From Anaerolineales bacterium (GTDB lineage: Bacteria > Chloroflexota > Anaerolineae > Anaerolineales > Villigracilaceae), in the NCBI GenBank assembly GCA_014860745.1, contig JACZJC010000034.1, positions 1 through 44,868 of the forward strand: a stretch of DNA of 44,868 bases, read 5' to 3'. Within the stretch, counting starts at the first letter, position 1. Each line of letters begins with the position of its first letter. Shown piece after piece: positions 7,375-16,703 of this stretch. Under the pieces are notes generated by a model. It was given only the letters and a program-made list of their open reading frames with translations, was not told where the DNA came from and did not search any database. Both the position numbers and the translations under genes were made by a program.

Positions 7375-8221
7375 GGAGGGTAATTTCTAAAATTCGGTCG
7401 TGGCCTGCGAGGTCTTGATGCAATTGGATGTTTACATCGTTGAATGAGTCGTAGGCAAGGCTGAGGGCTTTTACGCCCTGGGTTGCCTCAATTTCGAGAA
7501 GAATTTTCCCATTGGGCGCAAGCCAGTTCGGCGCGAGTTTTAGCAGGCGGCGGTAGATGTCAAGTCCGTCTGCGCCGCCGTCGAGGGCGAGGGTGGGTTC
7601 GTTGCCATAGATTGGGAGTTTGCGCAATGTTTCGGTGGGGATGTATGGCAGATTGGCGCAAATGAGGTCAAAGTGGCCTTCGGTGGAAAGTGGATCGATA
7701 TGCTGCGGGAGGATGTCACATTGCAAAAAGTCTATTTTGTGGTGGACGTGAAATTTCTCGGCGTTATGTTTTGCAACTTTGAGCGCGGCGTATGAAATGT
7801 CAGTGGCAAGGATGCGGGCGTCTGGGAGGTGCATGGCAAGCGTGACAGCGATTGCGCCTGAGCCTGTGCCGATATCCGCGACGGTTCTTCTTTCGGGGGA
7901 GGCTTGCAGCCATGCGATGGCTTTTTCCACCAATAGCTCGGTTTCAGGGCGAGGGATGAGAACATCTTTGGTAATGTCGAAATCAAGCCCGAAAAATTCC
8001 CAATGGCCGATGATGTAGGGGAGCGGTTCTCCTGCTTTGAGCCGGGCGAATGCCTGTTGGGCAGAGTCAACCTGCGGCGGAGTCAGGGGCGTTTCCAGAT
8101 GGGCGAGCAGCCACGAGCGGGGATGTCCCATCACATGCGCGAGAATGATCTGCGCGTCGAGTTCGGGCACTTCCGATTCAATTTTGGGTGTGATTTGTTC
8201 GAGAATTTCTTTGGCGTTCAT
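7364..8221 (-). CDS. prmC: Release factor glutamine N5-methyltransferase PrmC
   Basis: PrmC (HemK) methylates the Gln of the GGQ motif of release factors RF1 and RF2 using SAM. The 285-residue protein has the N-terminal helical release-factor-binding region, the SAM site VADIGTGSGAIAVTLA, and a catalytic motif that reads ANLPYIP rather than the usual NPPY; the second residue of NPPY is Leu here. Its substrate gene prfA lies directly upstream, separated by a terminator hairpin, a classical neighbourhood. It overlaps tsaC downstream. The NLPY form may be a lineage trait rather than a defect. Confidence 0.94.
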   Translation of the reverse strand: MNAKEILEQITPKIESEVPELDAQIILAHVMGHPRSWLLAHLETPLTPPQVDSAQQAFARLKAGEPLPYIIGHWEFFGLDFDITKDVLIPRPETELLVEKAIAWLQASPERRTVADIGTGSGAIAVTLAMHLPDARILATDISYAALKVAKHNAEKFHVHHKIDFLQCDILPQHIDPLSTEGHFDLICANLPYIPTETLRKLPIYGNEPTLALDGGADGLDIYRRLLKLAPNWLAPNGKILLEIEATQGVKALSLAYDSFNDVNIQLHQDLAGHDRILEITLHED

Positions 8222-8240
8222 TCGACTTTATTGTACATAT

Positions 8241-8277
8241 AAAAAATAAGGCGGCCAGTGAATGCCGCCTTATTTTT
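8241..8277 (-). terminator. Rho-independent terminator after prfA
   Basis: AAAAAATAAGGCGGC (8241-8255), an 8-base loop and GCCGCCTTATTTTTT form a near-perfect stem with A and T runs on both sides. It sits between the prfA stop codon and the prmC start, so prmC-tsaC are expressed either by read-through or from their own promoter. Confidence 0.9.
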
Positions 8278-9354
8278 TTATTCGTCGTCATCCATGCCGC
8301 TGGCGGCAAGTTTGTCGGCTTCGTCGCGGGTGGAGAGTTCATCGATGAACTGGTCGATGTCACCGTCCATGACGGCGGGCAGGTTGTAGCTGGAATACCC
8401 GATGCGATGATCGGTGACACGATTTTGGGGGTAGTTGTAGGTGCGGATTTTTTCGGAGCGGTCGCCCGAACCGACCTGGGAGCGGCGGTCTGCTTCAAGG
8501 TCGGCCTGGCGTTTCGCCTCTTCCAGTTCGTACAAGCGGGCGCGCAAGATGCTCAGGGCGCGCAATTTGTTTTGCAGCTGTGAACGTTCATCCTGACAGG
8601 TAATGACAATGCCCGTAGGTTTATGGGTTAACCGCACGGCGGTGGAATTCTTTTGTACGTTCTGCCCGCCAGCCCCGGAAGAACGATAGACTTCGATCTC
8701 GATATCGCTTTCTGGGATGTCTACTTCGACTTCGTCCACTTCGGCCAGCACGGTCACGGTAGCTGTGGAAGTGTGAATTCGTCCCTGGGATTCTGTCGCT
8801 GGCACGCGCTGAACGCGATGGACGCCTGATTCGTATTTCAATTTCGAATACGCGCCGTTCCCTTTTACTTCGAAGATGACTTCCTTGTAACCGCCTACGC
8901 CGATTGAGCTTTCAGACATGATGCTGGATTTCCATTTCTTGTCTTCGGCGTAGCGTGTATACATGCGGAACAGATCTGCGGCAAAGATGGCGGCTTCGTC
9001 GCCGCCTGCGCCTGCGCGAATTTCCACGATGATATTTCTGTCATCACGCGGATCTTTGGGGATGAGCAAACCTTTGATCTGCTTTTCGAGGATTTCGATC
9101 TTTGGGGTGAGATCATCCACATCCGCTTTGGCAAGGGCGATCAACTCCGTATCATTTTCGTTGATGATGATGGCTTTGGCTTCCTCCAGGCTTTTCATGG
9201 CCTGACGGTATTCCCGCGCCTTTTCGATGAGTGGTTCAAGGTCAACACGTTCTTTGTTGATCTCGCCGGCGCGTTGATAGTTACTGCCTACTTCGAGCAG
9301 TTCACTGCCAAGTTGTTCAAATCGTTCTTCGATTGCCTGTAATTTGTCGAGCAT
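8278..9354 (-). CDS. prfA: Peptide chain release factor 1 (RF1)
   Basis: RF1 recognises UAA and UAG in the ribosomal A site and triggers peptide release. The 358-residue protein has the universal GGQ motif (residues 229-231, in [10 protein letters not shown]) and the RF1-type stop-codon-reading tripeptide Pro-Ala-Thr at 185-187, which separates it from RF2 (SPF). The N-terminal helical domain and the GAGGDEA segment (115-121) are typical. The GGQ glutamine is the target of the adjacent prmC product. Length and start are normal for the family. Confidence 0.97.
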   Translation of the reverse strand: MLDKLQAIEERFEQLGSELLEVGSNYQRAGEINKERVDLEPLIEKAREYRQAMKSLEEAKAIIINENDTELIALAKADVDDLTPKIEILEKQIKGLLIPKDPRDDRNIIVEIRAGAGGDEAAIFAADLFRMYTRYAEDKKWKSSIMSESSIGVGGYKEVIFEVKGNGAYSKLKYESGVHRVQRVPATESQGRIHTSTATVTVLAEVDEVEVDIPESDIEIEVYRSSGAGGQNVQKNSTAVRLTHKPTGIVITCQDERSQLQNKLRALSILRARLYELEEAKRQADLEADRRSQVGSGDRSEKIRTYNYPQNRVTDHRIGYSSYNLPAVMDGDIDQFIDELSTRDEADKLAASGMDDDE

Positions 9355-9367
9355 GTCATTACCTCAT

Positions 9368-9477
9368 GTCATTGCGAGGGTGTTCGTCCCGAAGCAATCT
9401 CATATATTGAATCGGAGATTGCCTACCCTTACGGGTACGATGTCGTCGGGAAGAGCAAGTGCCCTCCTCGCAATGAC
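9368..9477. repeat. Long palindromic intergenic element, copy 1 (GTCATTGCGAGG type)
   Basis: The element opens with GTCATTGCGAGG and closes with CCTCGCAATGAC; inside, GAAGCAATCTC faces GGAGATTGC. A second copy (22887-22981) shares the ends and the internal AAGCAATCTCATATATT. It encodes nothing and behaves like a non-autonomous MITE/REP-type repeat. Confidence 0.85.
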
Positions 9478-9549
9478 ATTTCTGCATTTTTGCGAAATAA
9501 AGCGCGGCTCCAAAGGGCCGCGCAAACAGGATTATACCATTTGGCCTTG

Positions 9550-9699
9550 CTAGTACGTTGCTATGGCGGAGAGCACCATCGAAAGAATTAAAAGGAAGGC
9601 AAAAATCGCGAACATGATCTTCGCTGCCCTGTTTTGATTGGTCGGTTTGGCCTCCGCAGCTTTGTTTTGTTTCTTGTTTTTTGAAGTTTTTACTGCCAT
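9550..9699 (-). CDS. 49-residue single-pass membrane peptide
   Basis: A short reading frame with a Lys/Asn-rich N-terminal half (MAVKTSKNKK, then AAEAKPTNQNRAAK) and one hydrophobic segment (about residues 28-47, ending SAIATY), predicting one membrane helix with a positively charged cytoplasmic tail. GAAAG precedes the ATG closely. Layout and size resemble small membrane proteins often found near translation or secretion genes, but I cannot assign it to SecE, SecG or another family. It lies just downstream of the receiver gene in the same direction. Real but unidentified is my best reading. Confidence 0.55.
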   Translation of the reverse strand: MAVKTSKNKKQNKAAEAKPTNQNRAAKIMFAIFAFLLILSMVLSAIATY

Positions 9700-9708
9700 C
9701 TTTCGATC

Positions 9709-10089
9709 TCAATTCTTTATATGATTGTAAAAGGCCTGCGACATCACCTTTTCGAGTTCTTCTATTGTAACTGGCTTCATCACATACCCGTCCGCGCCGA
9801 GCTGCATCGCTTTTTCCACCATCACATCCGCCGCTTCGGAGGAGAGCATGATGACGGGCAGGTCCTTCCATTCCTTACGCCGTCGCAGGAATTCGAGCAG
9901 ATCCAGCCCGCTCACTTCGGGCATGTTGATATCGAGGACCATCAACTCGGGGCTTCCACCCGCCAGCAGGGCTTGTGCGGCGGATCGGGAATTAAGAAAA
10001 TGCTTCGTATTGCACTCCAGAAGTTTGAGCATCAAGCCGATTGCACGGCCCATTTCTTCGTCGTCGTCAACGATCCAAATTTCTTTCAT
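9709..10089 (-). CDS. Stand-alone receiver (CheY-like) response regulator
   Basis: The 126 residues form one receiver domain: acidic pair in WIVDDDEE (residues 6-12), phospho-acceptor Asp53 in LMVLDINMP, the switch Ser in MLSSEA, and Lys in VMKPVTIEE. There is no output domain, so it acts through a protein partner that is not identifiable here. It overlaps the uvrC stop by 4 bp (ATGA type), so translation is coupled to uvrC; whether this means a DNA-damage-linked role is speculation. Confidence 0.88.
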   Translation of the reverse strand: MKEIWIVDDDEEMGRAIGLMLKLLECNTKHFLNSRSAAQALLAGGSPELMVLDINMPEVSGLDLLEFLRRRKEWKDLPVIMLSSEAADVMVEKAMQLGADGYVMKPVTIEELEKVMSQAFYNHIKN

Positions 10090-11957
10090 TCCAGGTGCGC
10101 CTTGATGCTTTCCGCCGCGGTCTCGTTCATGCCTTTTACCGCAGCCAATTGTTCGACTGTCGCTTCCTTAATCTTATCCATAGAACCGAAATGTTTCAAG
10201 AGGGCTTTTCGGCGGTTGGGACCAATGCCCGGGATGGAATCAAGCTGCGAGGCAAGTCCCAGCTTCGAGCGTTTTTTGCGATGCGCTGTGATTCCGAACC
10301 GATGCGCTTCGTCGCGAATCCGCTGCACGAGGTATAGTCCCTGCGAATGACGCGGCAATATCAGAGGCTGGCTTTTGTGCGGGAAGAAGATTTCCTCTTC
10401 CTGTTTCGCAAGCCCCACAACCGGCACTTTTTCGAATAAATCAAATTGCTCGAGGACGTTGACCACGCGCCCCAATTGACCTTTTCCGCCGTCGATGATG
10501 ATCAAATCCGGCAAGAAGGAAAAAGACGCATCCTTTTTGGACCCCGGGTTTGATTCGGTTTCCTGCGAGCCTTTCCAGCGCCGGAAGCGGCGCGTGAGCA
10601 TTTCTTCCATCGATGCAAAATCATCCGGGGCGCCAAGGCTCGTACTTTCGATGTTGAATTTTCGGTACAGGTTCTTGGACGGCACACCCTGCTCGAAGAC
10701 CACCATCGCGCCGATGGTCGCCACACCCTGCGTATGACTCACGTCATAACATTCGATGCGGTTCGGCGGCGCGGACAAATTCAACGCGGTCTGCAATTCG
10801 CTGAGAGCGGTTTCCTGTTTGTGTGCATCCGCCTGCCATTGGGCGCGCAGAGCTTGCAAAGTCTCGGTTGCGTTCTCTGCCGCCATCTTTACCAAATCGC
10901 GCGGCTGGCCATCCTTTGGTACGAGCAATTCCACTTTTTTGCCGCCGCGTTTGGAACGCAGCCATTGTGAAATGATGATGCGTTCTTCGATCTCCTCGGG
11001 CAGCATGACTTGTTCGGGGATATTCGCCGCCTCGGTATAAAACTGCTTGACAAACTCCGACATGACCTCGGTATCGCTCGTATCTTCCGTACCTTCGAGA
11101 ATAAAATATTCCCGCCCGATCAACTTGCCGCCGCGGATGAAGAAAATCTGCACGCAGGCTTCCCCGTCTGTGCGGGCCATGGCAAGCACATCCGAGTCGA
11201 GATAATCCGTGCCAAAGACAATCTTCTGGCGCTCGATGATGGTTTGAATGGCCTTCAATTGGTCACGCAGGGCGGCGGCCTTTTCAAAGAGCATCTCATC
11301 GGAAGCCTTTTGCATTTCGGTTTGCATGCGCGTGAGGATGCCTTCGCTATGACCGCTCAGGAAATCCATCAGGTCGGTGATCATTTGTCGATAACCCGCC
11401 TGCGAAACAGCCCCAATGCAGGGCGCGTTGCAAAGTTTTATGTCGTAATAAAGGCAGGCGCGTTTGTCCTGCCCCGTGATTTCCCGGTCGCAGGTCAAAT
11501 ATGGAAAAATTTTGCGCAGCACTTCCAGGGTTTGATAGACCGCCCATGCCGAGGTGTACGGACCGAAATACCGTGAACCATCCTCCGTCATTTGGCGGGT
11601 GACAGTAACTTTTGGAAACGGTTCATTCAAATGGATTTTTATGTACGGGTAGCGTTTATCATCCTTCAAGCGGATGTTGTATTTTGGGCGGTGCTTCTTG
11701 ATCAGGTTCATCTCGAGGATGAGGGCTTCAAGTTCCGAGCCCACCACGATCCACTCGATGTCAATGATGTCACGTACGAGGCGGCGGGTCTTCGCATCGT
11801 GGCTCAAGTCCGCGTGGAAATAGGACCGCACGCGGTTCTTCAAGCTGATGGCTTTGCCGACGTAAATGATCGTCCCCTCGGCGTTGCGGTATAAATAACA
11901 GCCCGGCTTGGCAGGCAGGGTGGCAAGAATGCCCTGAAGTTTTTCAGAGATTTCCAT
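10086..11957 (-). CDS. uvrC: UvrABC excinuclease subunit C
   Basis: UvrC makes both incisions in nucleotide excision repair. The 623-residue protein has the N-terminal GIY-YIG nuclease (KPGCYLYRNAEGTIIYVGKA), a Cys-containing region (CDREITGQDKRACLYYDIKLC), a central UVR motif (KASDEMLFEKAAALRDQL), the RNase-H-like nuclease (IECYDVSHTQG and LIIIDGGKGQL) and a C-terminal helix-hairpin-helix pair (LDSIPGIGPNRRKALLKHFG). The ATG at 11957 is preferred; an in-frame TTG three codons upstream is possible. It is followed by the receiver gene in a 4-bp overlap. Confidence 0.97.
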   Translation of the reverse strand: MEISEKLQGILATLPAKPGCYLYRNAEGTIIYVGKAISLKNRVRSYFHADLSHDAKTRRLVRDIIDIEWIVVGSELEALILEMNLIKKHRPKYNIRLKDDKRYPYIKIHLNEPFPKVTVTRQMTEDGSRYFGPYTSAWAVYQTLEVLRKIFPYLTCDREITGQDKRACLYYDIKLCNAPCIGAVSQAGYRQMITDLMDFLSGHSEGILTRMQTEMQKASDEMLFEKAAALRDQLKAIQTIIERQKIVFGTDYLDSDVLAMARTDGEACVQIFFIRGGKLIGREYFILEGTEDTSDTEVMSEFVKQFYTEAANIPEQVMLPEEIEERIIISQWLRSKRGGKKVELLVPKDGQPRDLVKMAAENATETLQALRAQWQADAHKQETALSELQTALNLSAPPNRIECYDVSHTQGVATIGAMVVFEQGVPSKNLYRKFNIESTSLGAPDDFASMEEMLTRRFRRWKGSQETESNPGSKKDASFSFLPDLIIIDGGKGQLGRVVNVLEQFDLFEKVPVVGLAKQEEEIFFPHKSQPLILPRHSQGLYLVQRIRDEAHRFGITAHRKKRSKLGLASQLDSIPGIGPNRRKALLKHFGSMDKIKEATVEQLAAVKGMNETAAESIKAHLE

Positions 11958-11983
11958 TGGCGGCAATTCTACCGTTAAAAAGG

Positions 11984-12097
11984 AGTGCGTCGCACCTTAC
12001 TCAATACTCAACGGGAAGAATCAACAGTGAAGATTTCTCTGCTTAACAGGAAAATCCGACCCGTTTGGTCCCGCAAGGGGATGATATGCGACGCACT
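11984..12097. repeat. Inverted-repeat element with AGTGCGTCGCACC-type ends
   Basis: The ends AGTGCGTCGCACCT (11984 on) and TGCGACGCACT (to 12097) are inverted copies; each end is itself partly palindromic. The same ends occur at 28109-28199 and 28303-28393, with recognisable but diverged interiors. The rest of the uvrC/kinase gap (12098-12266) holds nothing I can identify. Confidence 0.7.
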
Positions 12098-12266
12098 TAA
12101 ACTTATGCCCGCCTCTTTCCCCGCTGATAATTGATTCTGCTTCGATGGACATCACTCAGCGTTTATGTGGACTCACTTTAATTGTCACAATCCACGATAT
12201 AGTTTGCTTTAAAAAATATAATGCCCATCGCTGATGTGAGGCTTTTTTACATAGAACATAATAATT

Positions 12267-13331
12267 TCACTCTTTATTTGGCATTTCAATAACAAAACTC
12301 GTGCCTTTGCCAACTTCGCTTTCCACATTGATTTCGCCGCTATGAGCCTGGACAAGTTGTTTGGCAATGGCGAGGCCAAGTCCACTGTTGGTGCGGTCTG
12401 TGCGGGATTTGTCTCCGCGCCAGAAGCGGTCAAAGATGAAGGGCAGGTCATCGGCGGGGATGCCGGAGCCAGTGTCCTTTACTTCAATTCGAATTCTCTT
12501 TTCGATGGATGAGGTGTTGAGAAAAATAATGCCGCCTTTGGGAGTGTGGCGCAGGGCATTGGATATCAAGTTGGACAGCACCTGATTGAGCCTGTCGTAA
12601 TCGGCGGTGATTTGCAGATTTGGATCGGCGATGTTTGCTTTCAGGTCAATCCCCTGGAATACGGCCTGGGAGGAAAAGCTTGAGGTGAGATCCTGAATCA
12701 GGTCAGCGAGCAGGAAGCGGGTGGGGTGAAGCGGAAGTTGTCCCGTTTCTGCGAGGGAGAGTGTCTGCAAGTCGTTCACCAGACGCGCCAGCAGTTTTGT
12801 CTCATCCAGCGTATTGTTGATGTGTTGCGAAGTTGGTTGATACACACCATCCAGGATTCCTTCAAGGTTGCCCTGAATAATGTGCAGCGGTGTACGGAGT
12901 TCGTGGGCGATGTCGGCAGTGAGATTGCGGCGCTGTTGTTCGGCGCGTTCCAGTTCGCCGACCATTTTGTTGAAGCGTTTGAACAACTCACTGAACATAT
13001 CCGATTTGTTATCAGGAGCGCGTGCCGAGAGGTTGCCTTCTTCGACTGCGTTGATAGCGTTGAAGAGTTCTTCCAATGGCCTGCCGAAGCGGGTGTATAA
13101 GTTGAAGATGGTGATGATAACGAATACAACCAGAACGGCAGGAGCGCCGCAAAGCAGAAGCCAGATGTTCCTAACGCCGGAGTATTCCGAAAAGAGGAGA
13201 TAGAGAATTGCCGCGGCGCCTCCAACGAAAAGGAAGGCGGAGATGAGGAAGAAAATCGCGAACGGCACAAAACGGCGGGCGACGCGTCGTCTTTGATGCG
13301 GCGGGGATTGTTGAGGTGGGTGATGAGACAT
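12267..13331 (-). CDS. Membrane sensor histidine kinase (HAMP-HisKA-HATPase)
   Basis: Two hydrophobic helices (about residues 21-48 and 57-79 counting from the ATG at 13331) with almost no loop between them are followed by a HAMP-like region, the HisKA domain with phospho-acceptor His143 in DIAHELRTP, and an ATPase domain with N box (ISNALRHTP), G1 (DTGSGIP), F (FDRFWRG) and G2 (GLGLAIAKQ). The short extracellular loop suggests sensing within the membrane or via a partner. An in-frame TTG at 13367 would overlap the regulator gene; the ATG at 13331 is preferred. The OmpR-type regulator directly upstream is the obvious partner. Confidence 0.92.
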   Translation of the reverse strand: MSHHPPQQSPPHQRRRVARRFVPFAIFFLISAFLFVGGAAAILYLLFSEYSGVRNIWLLLCGAPAVLVVFVIITIFNLYTRFGRPLEELFNAINAVEEGNLSARAPDNKSDMFSELFKRFNKMVGELERAEQQRRNLTADIAHELRTPLHIIQGNLEGILDGVYQPTSQHINNTLDETKLLARLVNDLQTLSLAETGQLPLHPTRFLLADLIQDLTSSFSSQAVFQGIDLKANIADPNLQITADYDRLNQVLSNLISNALRHTPKGGIIFLNTSSIEKRIRIEVKDTGSGIPADDLPFIFDRFWRGDKSRTDRTNSGLGLAIAKQLVQAHSGEINVESEVGKGTSFVIEMPNKE

Positions 13332-13356
13332 GTTGGTTGAAGGTCGGTCTGATCGT

Positions 13357-14040
13357 TTAACTTTCAATGTTCAGGAAGCGGTATCCAATTCCATACACGG
13401 TTTCGATCATGGACTCGCCTGAAGCGCTCTCGAGTTTCTTGCGGAGATTCTTGATATGCGAGTCGACACTGCGGTCTATGCTGGATGCGGCTCCGTGTAG
13501 ATCATCAAGTAGTTGTTCGCGGGTGAGGGTTTGACCCGGGCGGCTGGCGAGTAAATAAAGTAATTTGAATTCATTGGGTGTGAGTTTGATGGGATTGCCG
13601 TTGAAGGTAATGGAATATTTTTCCGAGTCGACTACAAGCCCGGCGATGCGAATGATGCTTGGAGCTCTGACGCCGCCGCGTGTGCGGCGTAGAAGCGCCC
13701 GCACACGTGCCACCAATGCACGGACGGAGAATGGCTTGGAGATGTAATCGTCTGCGCCGATTTCAAGACCTGTCACCTGGTCGATCTCCTCTGATAAGGC
13801 TGTCAGCATGATGATCGGCACGTCGCTTTCGCGGCGCAGGATGCGGCAGACCTCGCGTCCATCCAGCTGGGGGAGCATGAGGTCGAGGATGATGAGGTCG
13901 GGTTTTTCGCGGCGGGCCATTGTCAGCGCAGATTGACCATCGCCCGCGGTTAATACGCGGAATCCGTTTTTCTCCAGATAATCTCTGGCAAGGCGGGCGA
14001 CCTTGGGTTCGTCATCTACAACAAGGATGAATTGAGACAT
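13357..14040 (-). CDS. OmpR/PhoB-family response regulator
   Basis: A 227-residue regulator: receiver domain (VVDDEPK at 8-14, phospho-acceptor Asp53 in ILDLMLPQ, Lys in ISKPFSV) followed by a winged-helix DNA-binding domain (LTPNEFKLLYLLASRPGQ, then SIDRSVDSHIKNLRKKLE and YGIGYRF). It forms a two-component system with the kinase gene just downstream (25 bp gap, or an 11 bp overlap if the TTG start is used). The regulon is unknown. Confidence 0.95.
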   Translation of the reverse strand: MSQFILVVDDEPKVARLARDYLEKNGFRVLTAGDGQSALTMARREKPDLIILDLMLPQLDGREVCRILRRESDVPIIMLTALSEEIDQVTGLEIGADDYISKPFSVRALVARVRALLRRTRGGVRAPSIIRIAGLVVDSEKYSITFNGNPIKLTPNEFKLLYLLASRPGQTLTREQLLDDLHGAASSIDRSVDSHIKNLRKKLESASGESMIETVYGIGYRFLNIES

Positions 14041-14064
14041 GCGCGAAGTATACGGGAAAATCGG

Positions 14065-14886
14065 CTATTTTTTCTGCCAGACTTCCCATTTTCCTGTTCC
14101 GATTGTTGGCAATCCTTCCCCTAACCATTCATACAAAGAACCATCGTATATTCCGACATTTTCGTGCCCGGTCAGCAAGTATGCCGCGGCATTGACCGCC
14201 GCTGCGATTCCGCCGCCGCAGTAAGTAATGATGCGTTTATATTGCGCCGCATCTTTAAAGTGAAGTGCGAGCACATCATTCGGCAGGAGGGTATCAAATC
14301 CTTCCTTCATATTTCCCTGCATCAAATCCATGCAAGGCAGGCAGACCGAGCCCGGAATGTGCGATGCTTCGTAACTTACGAGCGGCAATACATCAATAAT
14401 CGCAACATCGCCATCCTCGATGGATGCAAGAACTTCTTCTTTGCTTGCGAACATGTTCGACCTGAACTGACCTTTAAATATGGACGGTTCATACGTACGA
14501 GCCGCCTGATCGATTTTTCCCCCGGCCTTCTTCCAGGCGGAAAGCCCTCCGTTGAGGACGCGCACATCGTTATGACCCGCATAATGGAGAATCCACCAGG
14601 CGCGGATAGCATAGGGAAGCATCCCGCAGGCATATACGATGACTTCCGAATCGTTGGATATGCCGGCGTTCCCTATTTGTGCGGCTAATTCCGCTTCGGG
14701 TAATATCGTGTAATCGTATTTGCCGTTGGGGTCTGAAAACTTCTCGTGATCGAAAAATGCCGCCCCGGGGATATGTCCTTGTAGATATTGGTCGTCCGTG
14801 ATTGTGGCATCGTAGATACGGATGTTTTTATTTTCCAATTTCATCAATAGTTCATCGGCTTCAATCAAGAAGTTGTTGCGTTTCAT
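14065..14886 (-). CDS. Two-domain rhodanese / thiosulfate or mercaptopyruvate sulfurtransferase
   Basis: The 273 residues form two rhodanese domains. The first (about 10-125) is inactive-type; the second carries the catalytic loop TYCGGGIAAA near residue 220, where the Cys forms the persulfide. Such enzymes move sulfane sulfur from thiosulfate or 3-mercaptopyruvate to thiol acceptors; the CGGGIAA loop does not settle which donor is used. The RBS AAGGAG lies upstream of the ATG. It is monocistronic as far as can be seen, with a terminator hairpin upstream separating it from the next minus-strand gene. Confidence 0.9.
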   Translation of the reverse strand: MKRNNFLIEADELLMKLENKNIRIYDATITDDQYLQGHIPGAAFFDHEKFSDPNGKYDYTILPEAELAAQIGNAGISNDSEVIVYACGMLPYAIRAWWILHYAGHNDVRVLNGGLSAWKKAGGKIDQAARTYEPSIFKGQFRSNMFASKEEVLASIEDGDVAIIDVLPLVSYEASHIPGSVCLPCMDLMQGNMKEGFDTLLPNDVLALHFKDAAQYKRIITYCGGGIAAAVNAAAYLLTGHENVGIYDGSLYEWLGEGLPTIGTGKWEVWQKK

Positions 14887-14908
14887 GGTTTATTCTCCTT
14901 TTTAAAAC

Positions 14909-14961
14909 GTCCCGCAGGTTCTCTCAAAAGAGAGTTTCCTTGCAATCAAACCTGCGGGACG
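14909..14961 (-). terminator. Nested hairpin, terminator of the His-rich membrane protein gene
   Basis: GTCCCGCAGGTT (14909-14920) pairs with AACCTGCGGGAC (14949-14960), with a small inner hairpin CTCTC-AAAA-GAGAG. On the minus strand it is followed by GTTTTAAAAAGG. It lies between the stop codon at 14975 and the rhodanese start. Confidence 0.75.
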
Positions 14962-14974
14962 ATGTGTGCTATTG

Positions 14975-15403
14975 CTAGGCTTTCCCACCCGCATCATCGG
15001 CGGATTTTTCTCCATGTGCCCGCTTATGCCACTCATCGAACATGGACGGGGCTCCGCCTTCCCAATGCCTACCCCAGTGTCCATGATGATGCCGCCAGGG
15101 ACGGAAGAAAGCCATCTTCAGGAAGGCAAAGGCCAGAAACAGGAAGAAGATGGAGAGACAAATTCCACCGATGGGGAAAAATCCGAAATGGCGGGGGAAG
15201 CCATATCCATACGGGTGTCCATATCCGTACATCGGCGGGATGGGAGCAACCTGTCCGTTTTCGGCGGCTTTTTCAATCGCTGAGGCCAACGCGGGCGCCT
15301 GCGAAATTCCCTGCGCGACTCCGGCTTGATACGCCATGAATCCGCCCGAAACAAGCAGGCCAGCGATGACCAGAAGGGCAAATACCCGAAAGATTATTTT
15401 CAT
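14975..15403 (-). CDS. Small His/Gly-rich membrane protein
   Basis: A 142-residue protein of unknown function. An N-terminal hydrophobic helix (about 5-28) may be an anchor or signal; a Tyr/Gly/Pro-rich stretch (PPMYGYGHPYGYGFPRH) leads to a second helix (about 76-98), then a His/Trp-rich tail (RPWRHHHGHWGRHW) that could bind metal. RBS GAGAGG precedes the ATG. Similar low-complexity membrane proteins occur in related bacteria, but no function is established from the sequence. Confidence 0.7.
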   Translation of the reverse strand: MKIIFRVFALLVIAGLLVSGGFMAYQAGVAQGISQAPALASAIEKAAENGQVAPIPPMYGYGHPYGYGFPRHFGFFPIGGICLSIFFLFLAFAFLKMAFFRPWRHHHGHWGRHWEGGAPSMFDEWHKRAHGEKSADDAGGKA

Positions 15404-15654
15404 TTTTACCTCTCATATCGTGTTGATTTGGTTTGTTTGTACGTGCCAAATGTATCAGCCCATTGTGGAGGAATTATGGAAGGGTGGGTGAGAGATTGTG
15501 GAGGGTGTATTAGAGGAATGTCAGAAATCAACTTGTAACTTTTCATGCCTGTAAGCATCTGATACAATGCCTCTTGGTAATATCGAGGCTGAAAAGAGCG
15601 TCTCGATTGTGGTTCAAAAAAAAATCAGGCGAAATGCCTAAGGATAATCAAGCA

Positions 15655-16620
15655 ATGTCAACTGGTAATGAGAAGCACGTAAAAGTATTGATTTTGGGGT
15701 CGGGGCCGGCGGGGCTGTCAGCGGCGTTGTATGCTGCGCGCGCAGAATTGGAACCCGTCGTTTTAACCGGCATGCAATTGGGCGGCCAGGCCGCACTCAC
15801 GCATACCATCGAAAATTATCCGGGTTTTCCCGAAGGTGTCGGCGGGGCGCAGTTGGGTGAGTTGTTCCAAAAGCAGGCCGAGCATTTCGGTGCAAGGGTC
15901 GAGTTCAACATGGCCCATGAGGTGAATTTATCCCAGCGTCCCTTCAGTGTGAAGACCGATGACGGCGATTACAGAGCAGAAACCCTGATCGTGACAACAG
16001 GCGCGAACCCGAATCATCTCGAAATCCCCGGCGAGGTCGAGTTGACCGGGCGCGGCGTTTCCTATTGCGCCACCTGTGACGGCTGGTTCTTCAAGGATAA
16101 AAAAGTAGTGGTTGTGGGCGGCGGCGACAGCGCATTTGAAGAAGCGCTCTTCATCACTCGTTACGCTTCCTCTGTCACCCTCATTCATCGCCGTGAGGAA
16201 TTCCGTGCCGGCGCGATTTTACAGAACCGTGCAAAAGAACATCCTAAAATGAACTTCATCTTGAACACTGTCGTCACCGAAGTGCTGGGTACCGACAAGC
16301 TCGAAGCCTTGAAATTAAAGAACGTACAAACCGGCGAAGAGTCCACCTTTGAAACCGACGGGCTGTTCATCTTCATCGGTCACACACCAAATTCACAGAT
16401 GTTCAAAGGCCAGTTGGAGATGAGCGACCTCGGTTATGTGATTGTCAACGATAAGATGGAGACCAGTGTCGAAGGCGTTTACGCGGCGGGAGAGATCGCA
16501 GACCCGCACTTCCGCCAGGTCATCACATCTGCGGGGATGGGCGCGGCGGCGGCAATTCAGGCGACGCGATTCCTCGAAGAAAAGGACAATGTCCCCGCAG
16601 GGGGGGCAGTTCACAGTTAA
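15655..16620 (+). CDS. trxB: Thioredoxin-disulfide reductase
   Basis: FAD/NADPH enzyme that reduces thioredoxin. The protein (321 residues from the ATG at 15655) shows the FAD-binding LILGSGPAGLSAALYAAR, the redox-active CATC (in YCATCDGWF), the NADPH-binding VVVVGGGDSAFEEA and the C-terminal GVYAAGEIAD motif. The start at 15655 has AGGA ten bases upstream; an ATG at 15634 and a TTG at 15574 are in frame but less convincing. It is followed by a strong terminator, so it is probably monocistronic. The thioredoxin gene is not in the window. Confidence 0.93.
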   Translation: MSTGNEKHVKVLILGSGPAGLSAALYAARAELEPVVLTGMQLGGQAALTHTIENYPGFPEGVGGAQLGELFQKQAEHFGARVEFNMAHEVNLSQRPFSVKTDDGDYRAETLIVTTGANPNHLEIPGEVELTGRGVSYCATCDGWFFKDKKVVVVGGGDSAFEEALFITRYASSVTLIHRREEFRAGAILQNRAKEHPKMNFILNTVVTEVLGTDKLEALKLKNVQTGEESTFETDGLFIFIGHTPNSQMFKGQLEMSDLGYVIVNDKMETSVEGVYAAGEIADPHFRQVITSAGMGAAAAIQATRFLEEKDNVPAGGAVHS

Positions 16621-16703
16621 GAATGATGCGATACGAAATCCGCTTCGCGCTTCGGGAGGGCTGGTCCCGTTCAAAAAGCGGAATCCAATCGAATGGTTTT
16701 TTC

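Noticed and set aside
14975-15403. His-rich membrane protein as a metal exporter
   Set aside because: The His/Trp-rich tail is suggestive, but there is no transporter fold or family motif, so function is left unassigned.
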